From the NCBI GenBank assembly GCA_002337385.1, contig DDFY01000008.1, positions 1-64,000 on the forward strand: a stretch of DNA of 64,000 nt. Reading direction: 5' to 3'. Shown in pieces: positions 9,780 to 16,868 of the stretch. Positions within the stretch are counted from its first letter, which is position 1, and the number at the start of each line of letters is the position of its first letter. The notes under the pieces were generated by a model that ran no database searches, was not told where the DNA came from, and saw only the letters and a program-made list of their open reading frames with translations. Position numbers and translations under genes: made by a program. The DNA is from Erythrobacter sp. UBA1916. GTDB lineage: Bacteria > Pseudomonadota > Alphaproteobacteria > Sphingomonadales > Sphingomonadaceae.

Positions 9780-10775
9780 TTAGTCGATCCGGTGTTCGCC
9801 CTTCACCCAGCGCACCGTGCCCGAAGAGGCGCGCATCACCACACTTTCGGTGGTCATCACGCTGCCACCTGCCGGGCGGCGCAGCGTCTTCACGCCTGCC
9901 AGCAGCGAGCCTTCGGTGACGCCGGTCGCGGCGAAAATGCAGTCGCCACTGGCAAGGTCTTCCAGCTTGTAGATGCGGTCGAGATCCTCGATGCCCCACT
10001 TGCGCGCGCGGCCGCGCTCGTCATCGTTGCGGAACAGCAGCTTGCCATTGAACTGGCCGCCCACGCAGCGCAGCGCAGCCGCCGCCAGCACACCTTCCGG
10101 CGCGCCGCCCGAGCCCATGTACATGTCGATGGTGGTTTCCTGATCGGTGGTCGCGATCACACCGGCCACGTCGCCGTCGCCAATCAGCACCACGCCGCAG
10201 CCGATTTCGCGCAGCTCGCCGATCAGCTCGGCATGGCGCGGGCGATCGAGCACGCAGACGATAATCTCATGCGGCTTCACGCCCTTGGCCGCAGCCACGG
10301 CCTCGACGTTCTCGCGCACGCTCTTTTCGAGGCTGATCACGCCTTCGGGATAGCCCGGGCCAACCGCCAGCTTCTGCATATAGACGTCGGGCGCGTTGAG
10401 CAGGCCGCCCTCTTCCGCCGCTGCCAGCACGGCCAGCGAGTTCGGCCCGGCCTTGGCGCAAATCGTGGTGCCTTCAAGCGGATCGAGCGCAATATCGATC
10501 TTCGGCCCCTTGCCCGGAGCGCCGCCGACCTTCTCGCCGATATAGAGCATCGGCGCTTCGTCGCGCTCGCCTTCACCGATCACCACGGTGCCGTCTATAT
10601 ATAAGGTATCGAAAGCCTCGCGCATCGCTTCGACGGCGGCGGCGTCGGCAGCCTTCTCGTCTCCACGGCCGATCAGCTTGGAAGCGGCGACAGCGGCAGC
10701 CTCGGTCACGCGGACCATTTCGAGCACCAGGACCCGGTCGAGCACACTTTCGATAGCGGCGGTCTTATCTGTCAT
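9780..10775 (-). CDS. glpX: Fructose-1,6-bisphosphatase, class II
   Basis: GlpX-type FBPase, 331 residues from ATG 10775 (MTDKTAAIESVLDRVLVLEM). It dephosphorylates fructose 1,6-bisphosphate in gluconeogenesis; in many alphaproteobacteria it is the only FBPase. Diagnostic segments are DGTVVIGEGERDEAPMLYIG, the metal site DPLEGTT and GSGGAPEGVLAAAALRCVGG. An upstream GTG-free extension to 10793 (MRDEPS) exists, but the family start fits 10775 better. It lies downstream of hom in the same direction, but 269 nt separate them, with a hairpin and a small plus-strand gene remnant between, so it is probably transcribed from its own promoter. Confidence 0.96.
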   Translation of the reverse strand: MTDKTAAIESVLDRVLVLEMVRVTEAAAVAASKLIGRGDEKAADAAAVEAMREAFDTLYIDGTVVIGEGERDEAPMLYIGEKVGGAPGKGPKIDIALDPLEGTTICAKAGPNSLAVLAAAEEGGLLNAPDVYMQKLAVGPGYPEGVISLEKSVRENVEAVAAAKGVKPHEIIVCVLDRPRHAELIGELREIGCGVVLIGDGDVAGVIATTDQETTIDMYMGSGGAPEGVLAAAALRCVGGQFNGKLLFRNDDERGRARKWGIEDLDRIYKLEDLASGDCIFAATGVTEGSLLAGVKTLRRPAGGSVMTTESVVMRASSGTVRWVKGEHRID

Positions 10776-10830
10776 ACTGGGTTCATCCCTCATGGCCTTG
10801 TTTGGGTTCGCTTAGGTTGGGATCGAATTT

Positions 10831-10990
10831 ATGTCGAGCCGAAGTGTCGCACTAACTGCGATCTGTTTCGCAATTGCGGCACCCATGCCGCTGCACGCGC
10901 AGGGCCCGTACCTCGCCCACCGCAGAGGAGGCCAAGCACGTCTATCGCGCCGAAGACATGCCCACGGCCCACGATCCGTCTGCCAAATGA
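10831..10990 (+). pseudogene. Small secreted-protein gene with an apparent 1-nt frameshift
   Basis: From ATG 10831 the first 24 codons give a convincing signal peptide ending PMPLHAQ. The same frame then turns into Arg/His-rich shadow sequence. If one G of the GGG at 10902-10904 is removed, the reading continues as ARTSPTAEEAKHVYRAEDMP and on to a stop at 10988-10990, for a 52-residue exported peptide with normal composition. So either the gene is broken by a 1-nt insertion or the base is a sequencing error in a GGGCCC run. The product is not recognised. It is transcribed away from glpX. Confidence 0.4.
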
Positions 10991-10995
10991 TGACG

Positions 10996-11019
10996 CCTAT
11001 ATATAAGGCGACGGTCGCC
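10996..11019 (-). terminator. Candidate terminator of hom
   Basis: On the minus strand GGCGA-CCG-TCGCC (11019-11007) is followed by TTATATATAGG, 26 nt after the hom stop. Short stem, AT-rich tail. Confidence 0.4.
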
Positions 11020-11044
11020 GTCGTTCAGTAACGCAGGCGCGCCG

Positions 11045-12352
11045 CTAGTCGATCAGCCGCATAACCAGCGGCGCTTCGGTCAACGCCGGACTTCCCGCCA
11101 GCAGGTCGAGCGCCTTGGTGACAGACCCTTCCGGCCCTTCGTGCGTGACCATGGCCACAAGCACCGGCTCCCCGTCCTCGCCCGGTTTGCCGTGCTGGAT
11201 CAAGCTCTCGATCGAGACCTCGGCGTCGCGCAGCGCGGCGGTGATCTCAGCCAGCACGCCGGGACGGTCGGCCACGGTGAAGCGGATGTAGGCGCGGTTG
11301 CGGCGACCGGCAGGGTCAGCCGGGGTGCTCGCATCGAGCATGCCTGCGGGCAGACCGAGCGGCGGCGGGTTGAAGCCCCGCGCAATGTCGATGAGGTCGG
11401 CCACGACCGCGCTTGCCGTCGGCCCGGCCCCCGCACCGGCGCCTTGCAGCAGCAATTGGCCAACATGATCACCCTCGATCACCACGGCATTGGTCGGCCC
11501 CTTCGGCCCGGCGAGCGCGTGGTCTTTGGCGACCAGACAGGGGGCGACCCGCTGGAACAGCCGCGCTCCGCTCTCGTCGGTGGTGCAGTCGGCAAGGCCG
11601 ATCAGGCGAATCACGAAGCCGAGCTGGTCCGCCTGCGCGATATCAGCCGCACGAATCGCGCTGATCCCCGAGCAGTCGACCGCCTCGAAATCGAGCCGGG
11701 TGCCGAAAGCGAGCGAAGCAAGAATGGCCAGCTTGTGCGCCGCATCGACGCCTTCGACATCGAAGGTCGGGTCCGCTTCGGCATAGCCCAGCTCCTGCGC
11801 ATCCTTGAGCACGTCGCCGAAATCGGCGCCGGAGCCTTCCATCTGCGAGAGGATGTAGTTGCAGGTACCGTTGAGAATTCCGTAAATGCGTTCGATCCGG
11901 TTGGCTGCTGCGCCTTCGCCGAGCCCCTTCACCGCCGGAATGCCGCCAGCCACGGCGGCTTCATAACGCAGCGGCACGCCGGCCTGCTCCGCCGCCTCGG
12001 CCAGTTCCATGCCATGGTGCGCGATCATCGCCTTGTTGGCCGTCACCAGCCCCTTGCCGCCCGCGAGCGTCTTGCGCGCCAGCGCCAGCGCCGGGCCATC
12101 CGACCCGCCGACCAGCTCCACCACCACGTCGACATCGTCGCGATTCGCAAAGGCGGACATGTCGTCTTCCCAGACATAGCCTGACAGGTCGACGCCGCGA
12201 TCCTTGCTGCGATCACGCGCGTTGACGGCAACGATCTCGATCGGGCGCCCTGCCCGCTTGGCGATGAGATCGCCGTTTTCGGTCAAGACACGGATCACAC
12301 CCGCGCCGACCGTGCCCAGCCCTGCCAATGCGATCCGCAAGCTGTCCGCCAT
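11045..12352 (-). CDS. hom: Homoserine dehydrogenase
   Basis: 435 residues from ATG 12352 (MADSLRIALAGLGTVGAGVI), preceded by AGAGGA. It reduces aspartate semialdehyde to homoserine on the path to threonine, methionine and isoleucine. The N-terminal Rossmann loop GLGTVGAGV, the substrate region NKAMIAHHG and AVAGGIPAVKGLG, GILNGTCNYIL, and the catalytic EADPTFDVEGVDAAHKLAIL are all present. A C-terminal ACT domain (about residues 345-430, with FTVADRPGVLAEITAALRDA) suggests allosteric feedback, most likely by threonine. No upstream aminotransferase gene is adjacent, unlike some sphingomonads. Confidence 0.97.
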   Translation of the reverse strand: MADSLRIALAGLGTVGAGVIRVLTENGDLIAKRAGRPIEIVAVNARDRSKDRGVDLSGYVWEDDMSAFANRDDVDVVVELVGGSDGPALALARKTLAGGKGLVTANKAMIAHHGMELAEAAEQAGVPLRYEAAVAGGIPAVKGLGEGAAANRIERIYGILNGTCNYILSQMEGSGADFGDVLKDAQELGYAEADPTFDVEGVDAAHKLAILASLAFGTRLDFEAVDCSGISAIRAADIAQADQLGFVIRLIGLADCTTDESGARLFQRVAPCLVAKDHALAGPKGPTNAVVIEGDHVGQLLLQGAGAGAGPTASAVVADLIDIARGFNPPPLGLPAGMLDASTPADPAGRRNRAYIRFTVADRPGVLAEITAALRDAEVSIESLIQHGKPGEDGEPVLVAMVTHEGPEGSVTKALDLLAGSPALTEAPLVMRLID

Positions 12353-12467
12353 TCTATGTCCTCTTTCGCAAGCTTCGCCCCTGCAGTGATGCCGGGCCAT
12401 CGTGAAGGCGCGTTAAAGCGCGGCGCTGGCCATGGCTAGGGCCGGATCACCGCAAATGGACCGATTT

Positions 12468-13355
12468 TCACCCGATGTGGCGTTCACACGGCCCCAGTTC
12501 GCGCTTGATAAAGGCATAGTCTTCCTGCGCCTGCTGGCGTGAGACGCGGTCGCTCTGGAGGTAGCTTTCGGCAGGAAGCTGTTCGGGCAGCTCGCAAGCG
12601 AACCGATACCAGGCGATTGTCTCGGGCGCAGGCGGGCTGGCCTCCTGATCGACGATTTCTCCCAGCGAGACACCCCACTGCGGCGCCATGCCCGGACGAC
12701 GCACGACGCTGAGCGAAACCGGAACCCCGGTTTCGGTCTGGACGAACATCTGTGTCTCTGATTCGCCAGCAAGATTTCCGGCAACCGAGATCACGTCTTT
12801 AACGCCGGTTATGGCGGGCAGCGCATCGCTGGCAGCCAGCTGATTGAGCACTTGTTCAAGCCGCGCTTCGATCGTCGGGCCAGCCGGAATCAGCGAATCG
12901 GATGACAACAATTGCACCGAACCGGACTGTCCGGTCACCGGTGACGCGAAGAAAACAAACGCCTGATCCTTGATTCGTGGCGGATCCCCATCCTGATTCG
13001 GCAACTTATCGACAAGAAAACTCAACGATTCGCCCAAAGGCATCGGAGATTTCAATAATCGCTGGATTGTTGATTCGACATACAATCTGACATGCCCCGG
13101 CGCGAGATTCGGTGCTCGATCGAGAGGCACAACTATTTGATCATCAACGAAAACTACACCGACTATCTCGGCTTCCAGAGCATGGTCGACGAGATCGGCA
13201 TAGGTCGGAGCGCGTTCAGGCGGGAGTTCGGCGGAAACAGCCTGCGCAGACCCCCTTTCCATGCCCGCACCGGCGCATCCGGAGGCAGCGAGAACGACTG
13301 AAAGTACCGCGGTAACCATACGGAAATTCGGATAAATCAGGGAACGAGCAGGCAT
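12468..13355 (-). CDS. Uncharacterised lipoprotein
   Basis: 295 residues from ATG 13355, chosen for GGAAAGGAA upstream and because it gives a clean lipoprotein signal: hydrophobic stretch then LAASGC with Cys27 as the lipidated residue. The mature part shows no family I recognise. It has a beta-rich middle (IVGVVFVDDQIVVPLDRAP, VRLYVESTIQRLL) and a C-terminal region with two cysteines (FACELPEQL, LGPCERHIG) that could form a disulfide. Codon use has more AT-ending codons than its neighbours in the central part. It diverges from tonB across 342 nt. Function unknown; periplasmic or outer-membrane location inferred. Confidence 0.65.
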   Translation of the reverse strand: MPARSLIYPNFRMVTAVLSVVLAASGCAGAGMERGSAQAVSAELPPERAPTYADLVDHALEAEIVGVVFVDDQIVVPLDRAPNLAPGHVRLYVESTIQRLLKSPMPLGESLSFLVDKLPNQDGDPPRIKDQAFVFFASPVTGQSGSVQLLSSDSLIPAGPTIEARLEQVLNQLAASDALPAITGVKDVISVAGNLAGESETQMFVQTETGVPVSLSVVRRPGMAPQWGVSLGEIVDQEASPPAPETIAWYRFACELPEQLPAESYLQSDRVSRQQAQEDYAFIKRELGPCERHIG

Positions 13356-13697
13356 CGAGGCTTTCCTTTCCGGGCCATGGTTCGGCGGCTTGGCAACCCG
13401 CGAGTTTCGCACACAGAAATGACGCGTGAGTGAATCGCAGGTGAACGGATAAAGCGTTTGCCCATGCCGGACATCGCCGTTACACCCTCGCCAAACGGCC
13501 CGGCTAACAAAACAAGATTACTGGAGCCTTAGCATTGCACAATCCATCAAGGTTTGCTGCAAAAGGGGAAAGTGGTGTCGGTTTTGGCCGGACATTTTTG
13601 AATCGAGCGTGGCCAGCATACCACACCAAGGTTGCTGGTCCTGAGGGCCAGGCCCCTATGTGGGCATGGCGTGTTTGAGATGGAGTGATGGGACTGG
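13356..13697. other. 342-nt intergenic region between lipoprotein gene and tonB
   Basis: Divergent control region without a supportable gene. The only thing near a gene is a 22-codon frame at 13464 with no ribosome site. A 7-bp hairpin CTGGTCC-TGA-GGGCCAG lies at 13635-13651, about 50 nt before tonB, and could act in the tonB leader. The centre (13500-13610) is AT-richer than the rest and would be where promoters for both genes sit. I found no clear Fur box or FNR-type site. Confidence 0.5.
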
Positions 13698-14360
13698 ATG
13701 GCTTACGCTGACCAACAAATGAGCGGTAGTCGCGTTGTCGCGATTATCATCGTTGGCCTCATTCATGTCGTCATTGGTTATACGCTGGTCACCGGACTTG
13801 CCTATTCGGCGGTCAAATCGGTGGTCGAACGTGTAACCACGGTCGATATTGAAGAGCCCGAACCCGAGCCGACGGAGGAACCCCCTCCGCCGCCGGAACC
13901 TGAAACCGCGCCGCCGCCACCGGTTGCGCCGCCACCGCCGATCAATATCGCGCCGGCGCCACCGCCGATCGTGACGCAACCGCGGATTCCGCCGCCAGCA
14001 CCGCCTGCGCGCATTATTCCGCCGCCGGCTCCTGCCGCACCGCCTCCGCCGCCCCCGCCTTCGCAGGCACGGGCTGCACAACGTGACAACTTCAACCGTT
14101 GGGCCTCGCGTATTCAGGAAGCCTATCCTTCGCGTGCCATCCGGCGCGAAATCGAAGGGAATGTTGGGGTCTCGGTGACGATCAATGCCGAAGGGCGCGT
14201 GACTTCCTGTCGTGTGACTTCGTCGAGCGGCGAAAGTGTACTCGATGACGCAGCATGTGAGGGCATGGAGCGGTACGCCCGCTACGACCCTGCCCTTGAT
14301 GCGGCTGGCAACCCCACCACCGGTAGCGATTCACTAACGATCGTTTACCGACTGAGCTAA
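13698..14360 (+). CDS. tonB: TonB energy-transducing protein
   Basis: 220 residues. TonB spans the periplasm and passes proton-motive energy from ExbB/ExbD to outer-membrane receptors. One N-terminal membrane anchor (about residues 12-32) is followed by an acidic Glu-Pro stretch (residues 52-62), a long Pro-rich spacer to about residue 125, and a C-terminal TonB fold with RDNFNRWASRIQEAYPSRA and VTINAEGRVTSCRVTSSSGE. The two C-terminal cysteines (in TSCRV and DAACEG) could pair. It is the first gene of tonB-exbB-exbD-exbD, 43 nt before exbB. Confidence 0.93.
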   Translation: MAYADQQMSGSRVVAIIIVGLIHVVIGYTLVTGLAYSAVKSVVERVTTVDIEEPEPEPTEEPPPPPEPETAPPPPVAPPPPINIAPAPPPIVTQPRIPPPAPPARIIPPPAPAAPPPPPPPSQARAAQRDNFNRWASRIQEAYPSRAIRREIEGNVGVSVTINAEGRVTSCRVTSSSGESVLDDAACEGMERYARYDPALDAAGNPTTGSDSLTIVYRLS

Positions 14361-14403
14361 CTCACAAGATTCAACCTATCTCTTACGAAGAGGACTGATC
14401 CGC

Positions 14404-15195
14404 ATGCTTATGAACATTCTTGCCGCCGCCGGTGAAGCCGCAGCGCCTGCCACCGAATTCGGCTTCGTGCAGGCCCTTGAAGAAGGCGGCCCGGTCGCCT
14501 GGGCGATCCTTACCATCATGATCATCATGTCGGTGGGCTCGTTCTACATCCTGATTACCAAGTTCCTTGAGCAGAAGAAGATCCTCAATCAGTACAAGGC
14601 AGTCCGTCAGAGCTTCTGGCGCGCCAACACGCTGAGCGAAGGTGCTGGCAAGCTCGAGAAGAACAGCGCATGGCGTCAGCTGGTCGACGACAGCCTCAAG
14701 GCCCAGGCCGAGCACGACAAGATGCCCAACAGCCTCGAAGCCCATGACTGGCTCCACGGTTCGCTGGGTCGCTCGGAAGACTCGATCACCTCGAAGCTGA
14801 ACGGCGGCCTGTCGTTCCTCGCCACCGTCGGTGCAACCGCTCCGTTCGTTGGTCTGCTCGGTACGGTTATCGGTATCTACCGCGCCCTGATCAACATCGG
14901 CATGAGCGGCTCGGCCTCGATCGACAAGGTCGCCGGTCCCGTCGGTGAAGCGCTGATCATGACCGCCATCGGTCTGCTCGTCGCCGTTCCGGCCGTGTTC
15001 GCCTACAACTGGCTGCAGGCCCGCAACAAGAAGATCGGCGAACTGATGAGCGCCTTCTCGACCGACCTGCAGGCCTACATCACCTCGAACGGTGCCGTTA
15101 AGCCTGCCCTCGCCACGACTGCGGCGAAGCCGGTGGCCAAGCCTGCTGCCAAGCCCGCCACCACCGCTGGCGGCGTGCCCCCGAAGAAGGCCTGA
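14404..15195 (+). CDS. exbB: ExbB/TolQ-type proton channel subunit
   Basis: 263 residues, MotA/TolQ/ExbB family. It forms the pentameric proton channel scaffold around ExbD. Three membrane segments are visible at about 31-52, 135-160 and 181-204, with the conserved pore region GATAPFVGLLGTVIGIYRAL and GEALIMTAIGLLVAVPAV. The C-terminus is an unusual Ala-Lys-Pro tail (repeats of AKP, residues about 230-250), probably cytoplasmic. Ribosome site AGAGGA. It lies between tonB and two exbD genes, which favours ExbB over TolQ. Confidence 0.93.
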   Translation: MLMNILAAAGEAAAPATEFGFVQALEEGGPVAWAILTIMIIMSVGSFYILITKFLEQKKILNQYKAVRQSFWRANTLSEGAGKLEKNSAWRQLVDDSLKAQAEHDKMPNSLEAHDWLHGSLGRSEDSITSKLNGGLSFLATVGATAPFVGLLGTVIGIYRALINIGMSGSASIDKVAGPVGEALIMTAIGLLVAVPAVFAYNWLQARNKKIGELMSAFSTDLQAYITSNGAVKPALATTAAKPVAKPAAKPATTAGGVPPKKA

Positions 15196-15281
15196 TAGCC
15201 AAAGCGGAAAATCGGCGGCGAGCATTCGTGCATCGCACTGGCTCGCCGCCTCCGTCCCAATTCTGAGATAGGACAAGTCAT

Positions 15282-15818
15282 ATGGCTATTTCGACAGGCG
15301 GTGGCGTCGATAAACCGATGGCAGACATTAACACCACGCCTCTGGTGGACGTGATGCTGGTGCTGCTCATCATCTTCCTGATTGCCGTCCCCGTCGCCAT
15401 CCAGACGGTCGAGAAGCTCAAGGTTCCGATCTTCGTGTCGGTCGAATCGGAAGACAAGGTCGAGAACCTGCTGATCACGGTCACCACGACCGATGCCGCA
15501 GGCCGCACCCCGGGCACGCTGCGTACCAGCTATACCGGGGCCGATCGCAACGGCGAGTGCCGGGTGTTCTTCAACAACACCACGCTGGTCGATTCGAGCG
15601 AGCTTTACGATCGTGCTTTCACACGGCTCGACAACATCGTGCAGAAGGCCGGTGGCGTCGAAGCGATCATGGCCAACCCGGAAATGATCCCGCAGGTGCA
15701 CATTCGCGGTGATGTCAACGCCCCGTGGCGCTGTGTTGCCGGCACGATCTTCAACGTCCAGGCGGCCGGTTATCCGACGGTGGGCTTCATCTCCAACCCG
15801 GTCGACCCCAACGGTTGA
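15282..15818 (+). CDS. exbD: ExbD biopolymer transport protein, copy 1 (long form)
   Basis: 178 residues, longer than the usual 140. The single membrane helix has the proton-carrying Asp23 in NTTPLVDVMLVLLIIFLIAVP. The periplasmic domain is expanded and has two cysteines (in NGECRVFFNN and PWRCVAGT) absent from copy 2. The later GVEAIMANPEMIPQVHIRGD and GYPTVGFISNP match the ExbD/TolR fold. Translation starts behind AGGACA, 86 nt after exbB. The insertion suggests a role different from copy 2, for example in pairing with the TonB C-terminus, but that is inference. Confidence 0.9.
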   Translation: MAISTGGGVDKPMADINTTPLVDVMLVLLIIFLIAVPVAIQTVEKLKVPIFVSVESEDKVENLLITVTTTDAAGRTPGTLRTSYTGADRNGECRVFFNNTTLVDSSELYDRAFTRLDNIVQKAGGVEAIMANPEMIPQVHIRGDVNAPWRCVAGTIFNVQAAGYPTVGFISNPVDPNG

Positions 15819-15851
15819 TCGGTACTGGCCAGGAATCAGGAGTAACAACCT

Positions 15852-16286
15852 ATGGCAATGTCAGGCGGCAAGGATGATGGCGCCCCGATGATGGACATGA
15901 ACATGACGCCGTTGATCGACGTCCTGCTCGTGCTCCTCATCATGTTCATCATCACCATCCCGGTGGCAACGCATGCGGTCAATATCGACCTCCCGGTGGC
16001 AAGCGACGAACCGCCGCCGCCGGATCAGGTCGATCCGATCAAGAACAAGATCGTGCTGACCCCCAACGGCGAGATCCTGTGGAACGCCACGCCGATCAAT
16101 CAGGGCGAGCTGGTTCGCAATCTCGAAGAGACGCTGCGCTTCTCGGTTGAGCCCGAGCTCCAGTTCGAGCCCGAAGCTAACGCGAGCTACGATCTGTCGG
16201 CCAAGGTGCTCAACATCATCAAGGCCAGCGGCGTGACCAAGTTCGGCTTCGTCGGCAACGAAAAATATCGCCAGTTCGGCAAGTAA
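15852..16286 (+). CDS. exbD: ExbD biopolymer transport protein, copy 2
   Basis: 144 residues, standard ExbD. Asp23 in MNMTPLIDVLLVLLIMFIITIP is the membrane acid residue; the periplasmic domain ends in ASGVTKFGFVGNEKYRQFGK. It has no cysteine. Ribosome site AGGAG; 33 nt after copy 1. It is followed by a clear terminator, so tonB-exbB-exbD1-exbD2 forms the main transcript. Its C-terminus is closely related to that of copy 3, which suggests a duplication. Confidence 0.93.
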   Translation: MAMSGGKDDGAPMMDMNMTPLIDVLLVLLIMFIITIPVATHAVNIDLPVASDEPPPPDQVDPIKNKIVLTPNGEILWNATPINQGELVRNLEETLRFSVEPELQFEPEANASYDLSAKVLNIIKASGVTKFGFVGNEKYRQFGK

Positions 16287-16327
16287 GGCCTGATCGCCTT
16301 AACCGAACGCGAAAGCGACATGGAAAA

Positions 16328-16353
16328 GGGGCTGCTTCGGCGGCCCCTTTTTT
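16328..16353 (+). terminator. Rho-independent terminator of tonB-exbB-exbD-exbD
   Basis: GGGGCTGC-TTCG-GCGGCCCC hairpin followed by six T residues (TTTTTTGTT), 41 nt after the exbD copy 2 stop. It also has a matching A run on the 5' side. The cleanest terminator in the window. Confidence 0.88.
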
Positions 16354-16427
16354 GTTGTCTGGGGGAGGCCTTGACCTGGACCGGGATACCTGATGTAATG
16401 TTCTAACATTGCTTGGGAGAGCGTCTA

Positions 16428-16853
16428 ATGGCTTTTTCGATTGCACGCGCGAACCGTCCTATGGGCGAGCTCAACACTACACCCCTCATCGACGTCCTGC
16501 TGGTGCTGCTGGTGATGTTCATCATCACCATCCCGGTCGCCTCGCACAGTCTCTCGGTCGATCTTCCGCGCAACTGCGCCGATTGTCCGGCGGTCAACGA
16601 TGTGAAGAACAAGGTGACGATAGAGCAAGGCGGCACGCTCCGCTGGAACGGGCGAGAAGTCAGCGAAACCATGCTGCGCGACCTGCTGCGGCAGACACAG
16701 GCCATGCCGGTGGAACCGCAATTGCAGTACGAACCGGATGGCAATGCTTCCTATGCCCAGTCCGCACGTGTGCTGAACCTGATCCGGCAAGCGGGCGTTA
16801 CGAAGCTCGGGTTCGTGGGCAACGAGCGGTATCGTTCATTCGGTGCGCAGTAG
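16428..16853 (+). CDS. exbD: ExbD biopolymer transport protein, copy 3
   Basis: 141 residues from ATG 16428, chosen for TGGGAGAG upstream rather than the TTG at 16413. Asp22 lies in NTTPLIDVLLVLLVMFIITIP. Just after the membrane helix it has a CxxC pair (RNCADCP, Cys50 and Cys53), not seen in copy 2, which could form a disulfide or bind metal in the periplasm. The C-terminus QAGVTKLGFVGNERYRSFGAQ is nearly the copy 2 end. It lies beyond the terminator, so it needs its own promoter or read-through. It ends 16 nt before the convergent helicase gene. Confidence 0.9.
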   Translation: MAFSIARANRPMGELNTTPLIDVLLVLLVMFIITIPVASHSLSVDLPRNCADCPAVNDVKNKVTIEQGGTLRWNGREVSETMLRDLLRQTQAMPVEPQLQYEPDGNASYAQSARVLNLIRQAGVTKLGFVGNERYRSFGAQ

Positions 16854-16868
16854 CGCGCCACGCGCTGG

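Noticed and set aside
10594..11005. CTATATATAAGG appears at 10594-10605 (inside glpX) and again near 10998
   Set aside because: One copy is coding sequence (Leu-Tyr-Ile); a 12-nt match at this distance is weak evidence for a repeat element.
13857..14073. Dense CCGCCG repeats
   Set aside because: They code for the proline-rich spacer of TonB and are not an independent repeat.
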